A stretch of 58,967 bases of DNA. Origin: Sporosarcina sp. ACRSM (lineage in GTDB: Bacteria; Bacillota; Bacilli; Bacillales_A; Planococcaceae). Numbering within the stretch: position 1 is the first letter of the stretch; each line of letters opens with the position of its first letter. This document shows positions 17,615 to 25,151 of the stretch, piece after piece. Location of the stretch: assembly GCF_022346545.1 (NCBI RefSeq), contig NZ_JAKRNU010000017.1, positions 1-58,967 of the forward strand. The letters run 5' to 3'. Below the pieces are notes generated by a model. The model was not told the DNA's origin. It was given only the letters and a program-made list of their open reading frames with translations, and ran no database searches. A program made the position numbers and the translations under genes.

Positions 17615-18040
17615 TTACCCTCTTCTTGCGCCGCGTCCACCGCGTTTCGATTCTGTCGCTCTCTTCAAAGTAGAAAGTCGCTCTTCGCTATCTTTCATGA
17701 ATTTCGCCATCTTCTGCTCAAAATTCTCCGGGCGATCGTTCGATGGACGACCACCTCCATGACGAGGACGTTGAGGGCGTTGAGGACGTTCCGGACGCTC
17801 TGATTCCGGTTTTGCTTTTCTAATCGATAATCCGATTTTTCCATCAGTACCGACATTCATCACTTTCACTTCAATCATGTCGCCGACTTTCAAATGATCA
17901 TTGATATCTTTGACATAATTGTCCGCCACTTCACTAATATGGACTAAACCTGTCGAACCGTTCGGTAGCTCAACAAATGCTCCGAAGTTTGTGATTCCTG
18001 TTACTTTCCCCTCTAACTTGCTGCCTACTTCAATTGACAT
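17615..18040 (-). CDS. yabR: S1-domain RNA-binding protein YabR
   Basis: A 141-aa protein with one S1 RNA-binding domain (residues 1-75; GKVTGITNFGAFVELPNG and GLVHISEVAD), then a Pro/Arg/Gly-rich basic linker (RPQRPQRPRHGGGRP) and a short helical tail ending RGGRGARRG. It resembles polynucleotide phosphorylase-type S1 domains and most likely binds RNA or ribosomes; its exact role is not established. Location between divIC and the tRNA/spoIIE block matches B. subtilis. Confidence 0.9.
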   Translation of the reverse strand: MSIEVGSKLEGKVTGITNFGAFVELPNGSTGLVHISEVADNYVKDINDHLKVGDMIEVKVMNVGTDGKIGLSIRKAKPESERPERPQRPQRPRHGGGRPSNDRPENFEQKMAKFMKDSEERLSTLKRATESKRGGRGARRG

Positions 18041-18151
18041 AAAAAAAATGCTCCTCCTTAAAATTTAAGCGGACTCCTCGTCGGTCGCTTTGCAACCGCT
18101 TTGACGAGCCCTGCAAAATGCAAGATTCTTACTCCCATTATAGCCAACAAA

Positions 18152-18177
18152 AAAAGAGTGTCAATAAGACTACTCTT
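18152..18177 (-). terminator. Terminator overlapping the divIC stop
   Basis: AAGAGTGTC (18154-18162) pairs with GACTACTCTT (18168-18177) with one bulge, followed on the minus strand by TTTTTTTG. The upstream arm includes the last divIC codons. Confidence 0.75.
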
Positions 18178-18586
18178 TTCCGTTGTCTTTTTTATCCGTT
18201 TTCTTCTTATTTTCTGGAATGGAGAAAATAATCTCGTTGTTTTCAGACAAGAAGTAGTCTTTACGCGCTAACTTCGCAATATAGTCATCATCATCCAATT
18301 TGACGAGCTGTCTTTTCAATGTTTCCTGTTCTTGTTGCACCTCTTCAAGTTGAGAAATCATTTCCATCTTTTCAAGTTCCTTTGCTTCCAGTACCTGTTT
18401 TTGCTTCATGTACATCTGCGTCATGCCGACAAGAATGATCGCCGCCACTATCGCAAAGACAGTCAATCTACGATATAACCGGATTTTTCGCGCGTGCTTC
18501 CTGCTTGCTTTCTTTTGCAGGGAGCGGACATATTCGGTTTCGATCGACGCGATAGTTGCGGACGATTTCCTCTTCTTCTGTTCCAT
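18170..18586 (-). CDS. divIC: Septum formation initiator DivIC
   Basis: DivIC (FtsB family) is a bitopic divisome protein that works with DivIB and FtsL. At 138 aa it has a basic cytoplasmic N-terminus ending RLYRRLTVF, one membrane helix (about residues 41-61), a coiled coil rich in E, Q and L (about 62-105), and the family tail YIAKLARKDYFLSENNEIIF. An in-frame GTG at 18691 overlapping the yabQ stop would add 35 residues; ATG 18586, with GAGGAAG upstream, gives the normal family length and is preferred. Confidence 0.88.
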   Translation of the reverse strand: MEQKKRKSSATIASIETEYVRSLQKKASRKHARKIRLYRRLTVFAIVAAIILVGMTQMYMKQKQVLEAKELEKMEMISQLEEVQQEQETLKRQLVKLDDDDYIAKLARKDYFLSENNEIIFSIPENKKKTDKKDNGKE

Positions 18587-18687
18587 GTCCTGCACTTCCT
18601 CTCCTAATCGAATCCACCGGAAGTCTTGATCCCATTCGAACTTGCCCGAACGATATGGGGACAAGCGGTTAGTATATCGATTATAGC

Positions 18688-19155
18688 TCACTTCTCTTTT
18701 CTTTTAAAGCGTTTCATAGAAATGAGACGGAAGAGCTTGACAAAGGGCAGCACAAGTACTGAAAGAATTTTCATGAGCAAACGGATAATTTGCCGGACAA
18801 CGGAAACAATCAGACGTATCATGAACCAAAGCGGCTTGACAACTAACAAGAGTACAATTCTTCCGAACAGACGGAACGGCCGATAAAAAAAACTTGCGTA
18901 TAACAACAATCCACTCACTTGAGCAACCGGATCGTACATCCGCCAAGCTCCATCTCTTACGAGGTAAAGAACATAGAATGTTGCACAGCCTACGAGCACC
19001 CATCCGATCACTTCAATGGCTACGGCATATTTGCGAATGAATGACTTTTTTCCAGCATAGGCAGTCCCCGTCCCGATCATGTCCATGAACGCTCCCGCTG
19101 CAATGCCTGTCCCAATCATTGCAAGCAAGCTAAGAAACTGAACAGATAGACTCAT
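18688..19155 (-). CDS. yabQ: Spore cortex protein YabQ
   Basis: In B. subtilis YabQ is a mother-cell outer-forespore-membrane protein needed for cortex formation. This 155-aa copy has about four hydrophobic helices and a strongly basic C-terminus (RLISMKRFKRKEK). It overlaps yabP by 4 nt. Its presence with yabP supports real spore formation. Confidence 0.9.
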   Translation of the reverse strand: MSLSVQFLSLLAMIGTGIAAGAFMDMIGTGTAYAGKKSFIRKYAVAIEVIGWVLVGCATFYVLYLVRDGAWRMYDPVAQVSGLLLYASFFYRPFRLFGRIVLLLVVKPLWFMIRLIVSVVRQIIRLLMKILSVLVLPFVKLFRLISMKRFKRKEK

Positions 19156-19448
19156 CCAAACAATTTATGGAGGAAATTCCGTGAACCTGTTTCTTCTTCA
19201 TCATATTGGAGAGTTGTAACCGTCCCTTCCAATGTGAGAAGCCCTTTATCGACATCCAGATGGACGATGCGCAGTTCCTCTCCGCGTATTTGCAACAGCC
19301 CCTGTGATGTCCGAACAAGAAACTCTTCCTGATCGAAGCGGTCGATCGATTTGACTGATGTGAGGTCCATCCTTTTTCTGTTACGCATTGTGACGACATG
19401 ATCGCCGGACGGTATCGCGTACGTAGGACTGTCTGTTTGAATTTGCAT
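19152..19448 (-). CDS. yabP: Sporulation protein YabP
   Basis: A 98-aa YabP/YqfC-family protein without membrane segments; the core is SGDHVVTMRNRKRMDLTSV and LQIRGEELRIVHLDVDKG. The B. subtilis homologue is produced in the mother cell under sigma-E. AGAGGAGG precedes the ATG. A terminator separates it from rqcP and a sigma-E-like promoter lies just upstream, so yabP-yabQ is probably a separate sporulation unit within a vegetative cluster. Confidence 0.9.
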   Translation of the reverse strand: MQIQTDSPTYAIPSGDHVVTMRNRKRMDLTSVKSIDRFDQEEFLVRTSQGLLQIRGEELRIVHLDVDKGLLTLEGTVTTLQYDEEETGSRNFLHKLFG

Positions 19449-19483
19449 ACTTTGCTTCCTCCTCTGCTTGTACGTTCACAGCC

Positions 19484-19513
19484 ATCATATGCCTGGACAT
19501 AAAAAAACATGAC
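19484..19513 (-). promoter_or_regulatory. Possible sigma-E promoter of yabP-yabQ
   Basis: The minus strand shows GTCATGTT (19506-19513), 14 nt, CATATGAT (19484-19491), close to the sigma-E pattern GTCATATT-N13-15-CATACAAT. The -35 lies inside the rqcP terminator stem. Confidence 0.45.
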
Positions 19514-19531
19514 AGGGAAATCCCCGTCATG
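19498..19531 (-). terminator. Terminator of rqcP
   Basis: CATGACAGGG (19508-19517) pairs with CCCCGTCATG (19522-19531), followed on the minus strand by TTTTTTTATG. Confidence 0.85.
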
Positions 19532-19535
19532 CTTC

Positions 19536-19826
19536 TCAGTCTTCATCATCGATAAATTCCGGTTCCACTTTTTCAAGCTTCTCTTCTTTCAAAATGGTGT
19601 ACATCGATGCTGCATCTTCTTTTTTCGTCGTATCTTTCAGCTGATCGATAGTGACAGTGACGATTTTCTGACCGAAACGAATCGCCAACTCATCGCCTTC
19701 CTTCACAACGGAAGATGCTTTTGCAACTTTCCCGTTGATCGTAATGCGGCCTTGATCAGCCACTTGTTTAGCAAGTGTCCGCCGTTTAATGAGGCGGGAT
19801 ACTTTCAAAAATTTATCAAGTCTCAT
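19536..19826 (-). CDS. rqcP: RqcP (YabO), S4-domain ribosome quality-control factor
   Basis: A 96-aa Hsp15-like S4 protein; with RqcH it adds poly-alanine tails to nascent chains stalled on 50S subunits. The N-terminus MRLDKFLKVSRLIKRRTLAK is the S4 signature, followed by GRITINGKVAKASSVVKEGD. The ATG at 19826 overlaps the yabN stop by 4 nt; an upstream frame of 11 codons lies inside yabN and is unlikely. The tail is acidic (EFIDDED). Confidence 0.93.
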   Translation of the reverse strand: MRLDKFLKVSRLIKRRTLAKQVADQGRITINGKVAKASSVVKEGDELAIRFGQKIVTVTIDQLKDTTKKEDAASMYTILKEEKLEKVEPEFIDDED

Positions 19827-21283
19827 CCATGCTCTCCCCTTTCCTTTGCTTGTTGCCAAAACGCTTCAAGTTCGTCGAGTGTATACTCAGAAAAATGGCC
19901 GCGACCTTTCTTTACGCAAGCTTCCACAAATGTAAAACGGGATTTGAATTTCTGGTTGGCATGGACCATCGCTTCCTCCGGAGAAAGTTTCAAGAAGCGC
20001 GAGATGTTGACGATCGTGAACAGCACATCTCCCAATTCATCCATTTGGCGTTCCTTCGTTCCCTGCTGGACTTCATGCTGGAATTCCTGCCATTCTTCTT
20101 CGAATTTTTCAATTGCTCCGTCGATTGCCGGCCAATCAAACCCGACCCTTGCCGCCGCTTTCTGGTAATTGAAAGAGGTCAGAAGCGATGACGTATGACG
20201 GTCTTGTCCATCCAAAAGGGATGCCGTTTGCGGCTTTTCACTATTTTTAATTTCCTGCCAATTTTGAAGCACTTCTTCCGAGCTCTCCACATTGTCATTT
20301 CCGAATACATGCGGATGACGGCGGATCATTTTCGAAGCGACAGCTTGCAGCACGTCTTCGAGCACGAAATAGCCTTCATCTTCACCGATTTGTGCATGTA
20401 AGAACACTTGTAACAGCACGTCTCCAAGTTCTTCAACAATGGCTTCATCGTCCCCTTGATCAATCGCCTCAAGCAATTCATGCGCTTCCTCGATCAGATG
20501 GCGTTTCAATGTCTCATGGGTTTGTTCGCGATCCCAAGGACAGCCATCAGGCGCTCGTAAAGCTGCGATGATTTCCCTGAAGGTCGACCAATCTTTCAAC
20601 CGTTCCTCCCGTGAAACGGCTGGAGGAACATAGACCGTTGTCAAATTGTCGATTTCAGTCACCCGGTCCAATTCAAACAATGGAACTGTTGTCAGTTTTT
20701 CATCTGTCGAACCTGCTGCTGTGACAATTGTCACCGGATGGTCATATGCGTACTTCTCCATCAGTGATAACTTCACTTCGGATGCGACAAAGGCGTCATA
20801 CACTTGGGCAATCAACACATGTTGCCTCATCTGCACAGCATCACGTTGTAAATCCGTACCATCCAACAGCTGAAAACCTTCAATCGGATCAATGCGCAAC
20901 GCCGCAAATATTGGATCCAGGAAGCTGTTTCCTCCTGCAATAGCCAATTTGACGATGCCTTCCCGCTCTTTCTCGATCAGCAGTTGGACTGTCCGTTCCG
21001 CTACGAGAGGATGCCCCGGTACGACATAGGTAACCGGACGTTCCGCACACATCTTCAACAGCTCATCCACAATCTTTTCATAGACCATTTGAAATGAATC
21101 ATTGTTTTCGTAAATTTCATCGAAGCTGGTTAACGCGACACCCTCCGCCCTTAATTCCGCGATAGCCGGGTGCTGATCTGTTCGCGCGACAAGATGGTCC
21201 GCTTCTTTTAATTTCCGATAGGTCCCAAGGGAAAGTTGGGCAAGTTCACCTGCCCCGAGACCGATCACTGTTAACTGATGCAT
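19823..21283 (-). CDS. yabN: Tetrapyrrole methylase/MazG bifunctional protein YabN
   Basis: A 486-aa fusion of an N-terminal SAM-dependent tetrapyrrole-methylase-like domain (about residues 1-220; VIGLGAGELAQLSLG and TYVVPGHPLVAERT) and a C-terminal nucleoside-triphosphate pyrophosphohydrolase MazG domain (about 240-480; LRAPDGCPWDREQTHETL, EEAHELLEAI). The MazG part probably cleans abnormal nucleotides; the methylase substrate is unknown. ATG 21283 is chosen over an in-frame GTG three codons upstream because AAGGTGA is at proper distance. Confidence 0.93.
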   Translation of the reverse strand: MHQLTVIGLGAGELAQLSLGTYRKLKEADHLVARTDQHPAIAELRAEGVALTSFDEIYENNDSFQMVYEKIVDELLKMCAERPVTYVVPGHPLVAERTVQLLIEKEREGIVKLAIAGGNSFLDPIFAALRIDPIEGFQLLDGTDLQRDAVQMRQHVLIAQVYDAFVASEVKLSLMEKYAYDHPVTIVTAAGSTDEKLTTVPLFELDRVTEIDNLTTVYVPPAVSREERLKDWSTFREIIAALRAPDGCPWDREQTHETLKRHLIEEAHELLEAIDQGDDEAIVEELGDVLLQVFLHAQIGEDEGYFVLEDVLQAVASKMIRRHPHVFGNDNVESSEEVLQNWQEIKNSEKPQTASLLDGQDRHTSSLLTSFNYQKAAARVGFDWPAIDGAIEKFEEEWQEFQHEVQQGTKERQMDELGDVLFTIVNISRFLKLSPEEAMVHANQKFKSRFTFVEACVKKGRGHFSEYTLDELEAFWQQAKERGEHG

Positions 21284-21288
21284 CTTCT

Positions 21289-22884
21289 TCACCTTTTTCT
21301 ATTATGGAGTCGTAATTGCAAGATCGCTAAACGTTTGCCGAATGGCAGGAGATACCACTCTTTCTCCGTCATTATACGTGATTTTAGGATGATGAACAGG
21401 AAAACAACTGCTCCTGCGATTACAGATGTGAAGGCGATGAGCGTCGCTCCGATGCGAGATGGCAATTGATCGAATAGCGTCCCGTCCGCCACCAGCGTCC
21501 ACGGTAAGAGGACTGCAGCCATAAGTGCTGCAGCCACCAGCACCCAGCCGTAAAAGCGACGTGGAGCCAGCTGGATCGGCCACACTCGTTTAAAATAAAG
21601 CACAAGACCTAACGAAATCGCCGCAAAACCGATATTGCCTGCAATCGCTGCCCCCGTGACGTTCCAAAGAGGGACAAGAAGAAGATTAGCGACAATTTTC
21701 ACCCCAAGCCCTCCCAGTAGGAACAGCGTTGGAATCTTCACTTTCCCTATCCCTTGAAGGATGGCGGTTAAAGGTAAAATGAGCGAAAGCCAAAATACTT
21801 GGAACAAGAAGATGATCAGTGCCAGCGACCCCTTACGCGTTTCAAACAGCATTTCATTGACAAAAGGGAGGATAAGGGCGAGACCCACTGCAGCAGCCCC
21901 GCCAAATAGAACAGCGATCCTGAATGTCAACCGAACAAATGGTCCCGCCCCCCGCCCCCCCTGCTTTGTCGTATGACGGGCAATCAAAGGAACGATTGCG
22001 AGCGCCAGTGTCGATGCAATGAGAATGCCCATTTGCACTAGGGGCTGTCCGCGATCGTAAACACCTTTCATCTCCATCGCTCTGTCAGCCACAAAACCGG
22101 ATGATAGAAGGATATTGTAGATGGTAAACGAATCAACGATCTGAAATAACAGGAGGATGAGGGAACTTGCACTAACGCTGACACTGACAACGGTCAACTC
22201 TTTCACGATGCGCCACGTATCCACCTTTGCGAAAGGTCCTTTGAACGCATTTCGGGAATAGAGCGCAAGAATCGCCACTCCCGCCACTTCTCCGACAACA
22301 GTTCCCCATATCGCCACTTCGCCCGCGGTATAGAGAGAAGCTCCTGTCCGTACCGCAAGCCATGTCCCAATTAGAATGACCGCAACGCGGAAAGCCTGTT
22401 CACCGACACCCGAAACAGCTACCGGGGTCATCTGCCCTTCCGATTGAAACGAGCCTTTCAACACGGCTAACGCAGGCATCACCAAGACAATATACGCTCC
22501 CGCCCGCAATAACGGGGCTAAGGAAGGATCCCCCATGAGACGGGCAAAGAATGGAGCGAAAACAGTCAAAACGACAAAAAACAGCAAGGAGAGGATGAGT
22601 AGATACAAGAATGCCACACGCATCATGGCTTTCGCCTCTCCAGCCTTTGTACGGCCCGCCAACAATTTGGACACGGCCACCGCAAAACCATACGACGTCC
22701 AAACGATAAAAATGCCGACGAATGGATACACTTGTTGGTAAATGTAGAACCCTTTATCTCCCACTAAATTTTGAAACGGCACCCGATAAACCGCACTGAG
22801 CAATTTCACGATAATTGCCGATATCGTCAGGATCGACGCACCTTTCATGAACGTTTTCATATCCCCTTGTTGCGCCATATCCAT
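21289..22884 (-). CDS. yabM: Polysaccharide/lipid flippase of the SpoVB/MurJ family (YabM)
   Basis: A 531-aa polytopic protein with about 14 membrane helices of the MOP superfamily. It starts with the family block MKGASILTISAIIVKLLSAVYRVPFQN and continues GFYIYQQVYPFVGIF. In B. subtilis the family (SpoVB, YkvU, YabM, YtgP) includes lipid II flippases. Substrate here is unknown. The start is ambiguous between ATG 22884 and an ATG two codons later. It is the last backbone gene before the accessory island; spoVT, its usual neighbour, lies 8.8 kb away. Confidence 0.9.
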   Translation of the reverse strand: MDMAQQGDMKTFMKGASILTISAIIVKLLSAVYRVPFQNLVGDKGFYIYQQVYPFVGIFIVWTSYGFAVAVSKLLAGRTKAGEAKAMMRVAFLYLLILSLLFFVVLTVFAPFFARLMGDPSLAPLLRAGAYIVLVMPALAVLKGSFQSEGQMTPVAVSGVGEQAFRVAVILIGTWLAVRTGASLYTAGEVAIWGTVVGEVAGVAILALYSRNAFKGPFAKVDTWRIVKELTVVSVSVSASSLILLLFQIVDSFTIYNILLSSGFVADRAMEMKGVYDRGQPLVQMGILIASTLALAIVPLIARHTTKQGGRGAGPFVRLTFRIAVLFGGAAAVGLALILPFVNEMLFETRKGSLALIIFLFQVFWLSLILPLTAILQGIGKVKIPTLFLLGGLGVKIVANLLLVPLWNVTGAAIAGNIGFAAISLGLVLYFKRVWPIQLAPRRFYGWVLVAAALMAAVLLPWTLVADGTLFDQLPSRIGATLIAFTSVIAGAVVFLFIILKSRIMTEKEWYLLPFGKRLAILQLRLHNRKR

Positions 22885-23072
22885 GCCTCTTTCTTTTCGT
22901 ACATCTTGCCCCGATTATACCATGAACGACTCATTGACCTATTTTCCGACTAAAAACAGGTTTATTTCCTTCAGAGTAGGGGAAATCCCTATAGTAAGTA
23001 TCGACTATTTGATTTGACAAATGAACATAATTGAAATCATTCCAATATGAATAACCTAAGGGGGTAAGGAAT

Positions 23073-23240
23073 ATGAGAGCTATCTCTAAAAAGCATATTC
23101 TTTTATTTCAAATTAACCATAAAAGAAAACGTATGTATGTAAAAGCGAAACTTTTTGGTTTTACTCATCCTGAAGTGGTAGCAGTCAGTCAAGAGTTAGA
23201 TACATTATTAAATAAGTACCAAAGAATTAATTCTTTATAA
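23073..23240 (+). CDS. Spo0E-like aspartyl-phosphate phosphatase
   Basis: A 55-aa protein on the plus strand beginning MRAISKKHIL and ending NSL. It matches the Spo0E family pattern: an N-terminal helix with R-K-R-M-Y-V-K-A, then GFTHPEVVAVSQELDTLL, whose S-Q-E-L-D is the family signature containing the catalytic acidic residue. Such proteins dephosphorylate Spo0A~P and delay sporulation. A strong ribosome site (AAGGGGGTAAGGA) stands before the ATG. A TTGACA at 23014-23019 lacks a matching -10, so the promoter is uncertain. It lies alone at the left end of the island. Confidence 0.85.
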   Translation: MRAISKKHILLFQINHKRKRMYVKAKLFGFTHPEVVAVSQELDTLLNKYQRINSL

Positions 23241-23267
23241 CTAATGACATCATGATATTTCATAAAA

Positions 23268-23309
23268 GTACCCTCGACAAATTGGCGGTTTCCGATTTGT
23301 CGAGGGTAC
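23268..23309 (-). terminator. Terminator of gntR (possibly bidirectional)
   Basis: A perfect 15-bp stem (23268-23282 with 23295-23309, arm GTACCCTCGACAAAT) stands between the convergent Spo0E-like gene and gntR. On the minus strand TTTTATG follows; the plus-strand side has only ACTTATT. Confidence 0.8.
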
Positions 23310-23326
23310 ACTTATTCCACAAGCCT

Positions 23327-23962
23327 TTAGCGTTGACTTGAGCTTCTCAAGATACGTAGGCAAAAATCTAGATCCGCCTGCAAATGAGCTTCCATGAGTT
23401 GTTGTGCCTTCTCAGTGTCTCTCGCCTTGATCGCTTCATAGATCTCTTCATGCTCATCGATTAACCTTGGTCGTTTGTTGAGCACAACGGTTTTACGAAA
23501 TAGATAGATGATGGACTTCATCCGATCGATCGTTTCAATCATTAAGGCATTCCCACTCGCCTGTACGATAATTTCATGAAAGCGTTCATTGGCATCCATG
23601 ATTTCTTCAAAGGACCCCTCTCTCCCCATTCGGATGCACTCGGAAAGCGCTTGTAAATCTTCCTCCGCCAAATAGGTCGCCGCTGATTTAACCGAGGCTC
23701 CTTCTAACAGGCTCCTCACTTCAAATAGATCGATCAAGTCTTTTTCTGACGGTTGCACGACTTTCTTATTCACAATAAGCCCTTCATGTGCCAGTTGCCG
23801 CAAAGAATCTCGAATAGGCGTACGGCTAAACCCTAATTCCGTCGCCAATTTTTCTTCCACGATTTTCGTACCGCCTGGTATTTCTCCGTTAAGGATTCGA
23901 TCCCGAATCACCTCATATGCTTGAAGGTATGCAGGGCGGGACTGTGTATTTTTTCGAGTCAT
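23327..23962 (-). CDS. GntR-family regulator, FadR subfamily (FCD domain)
   Basis: A 211-aa transcription factor with an N-terminal winged helix (about residues 15-75; ELGFSRTPIRDSLRQLAHEGL is the recognition region) and a C-terminal all-helical FCD effector domain (about 85-205) with metal/acid-binding residues such as DANERFHEIIV and the late EEIYEAI..HLQAD. It is divergent from the sugar-acid operon, so it is most likely its repressor, with a sugar acid or phosphorylated intermediate as effector (inference). Start at ATG 23962 behind AGGAGAG; 16 upstream codons are dropped. Candidate operators are at 24123-24132 and 24144-24153. Confidence 0.88.
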   Translation of the reverse strand: MTRKNTQSRPAYLQAYEVIRDRILNGEIPGGTKIVEEKLATELGFSRTPIRDSLRQLAHEGLIVNKKVVQPSEKDLIDLFEVRSLLEGASVKSAATYLAEEDLQALSECIRMGREGSFEEIMDANERFHEIIVQASGNALMIETIDRMKSIIYLFRKTVVLNKRPRLIDEHEEIYEAIKARDTEKAQQLMEAHLQADLDFCLRILRSSSQR

Positions 23963-24122
23963 GTCGTTCTCTCCTAATTTTCTATACCCTATGATTCTTA
24001 ACGTTATCAAAAATAGTAGATGAAGGAAAGTTTATCATCTTTCAGCAATTGTCTTTTTACTGAAGATGAGGACAGCAGGCGTCCTCTTTCAGCCTATTTT
24101 ATCGCACACAAAATAGTTTAAT

Positions 24123-24153
24123 TTGTGTACAAAGCATAATAAAAAGTATACAA
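24123..24153 (+). promoter_or_regulatory. Twin GntR-type operators over the sugar-acid operon promoter
   Basis: TTGTGTACAA (24123-24132) and AAGTATACAA (24144-24153) share the (T)TGTnnAC-A pattern typical of FadR-subfamily operators, with centres 21 bp apart, two helical turns. A plus-strand promoter fits over them: TGTACA at 24126-24131 as -35, 17 nt, TACAAT at 24149-24154 as -10. The first operator would cover the -35 and the second the -10. Confidence 0.5.
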
Positions 24154-24171
24154 TAAAGGCGTTAAGATAGC

Positions 24172-24185
24172 TGTAAACGGTTACA
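24172..24185 (+). promoter_or_regulatory. CcpA catabolite-responsive element (cre)
   Basis: TGTAAACGGTTACA matches every core position of the cre consensus TGNAANCGNWNNCA and is extended by one base pair of symmetry on each side (C...G). It lies roughly 12-25 nt downstream of the predicted start point, the position expected for a CcpA roadblock. It indicates glucose repression of the operon. Confidence 0.7.
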
Positions 24186-24254
24186 GTTGTACATGAATTC
24201 AACGTATTGCACAACATAAAGCAGGGAACACTCAAATCACTAGGAGGAATGAAT

Positions 24255-25151
24255 ATGTCGAAAAAAATTGGTTTTATCGGGTTAGGGATTATGGGGAAAC
24301 CGATGGCATTAAATTTACTGTCCAAAGGCTACGAACTTACAGTGAACGATTTAAATAAAGAAGCGGTACAAACTTTAGTAGATGCTGGTGCTACAGCGGC
24401 GGATTCTGCCAAAGAAGTCGGTGCGAATAGCGATGTCATCATTACCATGCTTCCTGCTTCTCATCATGTTCAACAAGTCGTCTTAAGTGAAAATGGAGTG
24501 CTGAACGGGGCCAATAAGGGGGCCGTCATCATTGATATGAGCTCAATTTCGCCTGTCGTTTCGCAAGAGATTGCCGCTCAAGCGGAAAAACAAGGAGTGG
24601 ACATGCTCGATGCCCCAGTTAGTGGTGGAGAGCCGAAAGCGATAGACGGTACGCTTGCAATCATGGTTGGTGGCAAGGAAGAAGTATTTGAGCAAGTGAA
24701 AGATGTTCTAAGTGCAATGGGCTCCGAAATCACATTAGTCGGAGGCAACGGAAGCGGCACAACAGCAAAATTAGCGAACCAAGTTATTGTGAACTTAAAT
24801 ATTGCCGCGATGTCAGAAGCTTTAGTATTGGCTGCCAAAGCAGGCATCGATGTCGAAAAAATGTACCAAGCGATCAGAGGCGGATTAGCCGGCAGTGCCG
24901 TTCTAGATGCCAAAGTTCCTTTGATTCTCGATCGCAATTTCGTTGCAGGCGGAAGAATTGATATTAACTTAAAAGATATTTCCAACGTGATGGAAACTGC
25001 ACACAATATCGGTGTTCCGATGCCATTATCCAGCCACTTGTTGGAAATTTTCCATGCGTTAAAAGTGGATGGCAAGGCTGCGGACGATCACGGCGGAATC
25101 GTTCAATATTATGAGAAACTTGCAAATGTGACAGTCGGGAGGGCTGAATGA
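24255..25151 (+). CDS. NAD-dependent beta-hydroxyacid dehydrogenase (GarR/LtnD/YgbJ type)
   Basis: A 298-aa dehydrogenase expected to oxidise a hydroxy group of a sugar acid, or reduce a semialdehyde. The N-terminal Rossmann fold has IGFIGLGIMGKPMALNL, then the substrate motif DAPVSGG (about residues 119-125) and the catalytic lysine in GSGTTAKLANQ (about 170). AGGAGG is 6-7 nt before ATG 24255; an ATG two codons earlier is too close. Immediate coupling to a DUF1537 kinase gene favours an L-threonate-dehydrogenase-like role over tartronate semialdehyde reductase, but the substrate is not certain. Confidence 0.85.
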   Translation: MSKKIGFIGLGIMGKPMALNLLSKGYELTVNDLNKEAVQTLVDAGATAADSAKEVGANSDVIITMLPASHHVQQVVLSENGVLNGANKGAVIIDMSSISPVVSQEIAAQAEKQGVDMLDAPVSGGEPKAIDGTLAIMVGGKEEVFEQVKDVLSAMGSEITLVGGNGSGTTAKLANQVIVNLNIAAMSEALVLAAKAGIDVEKMYQAIRGGLAGSAVLDAKVPLILDRNFVAGGRIDINLKDISNVMETAHNIGVPMPLSSHLLEIFHALKVDGKAADDHGGIVQYYEKLANVTVGRAE

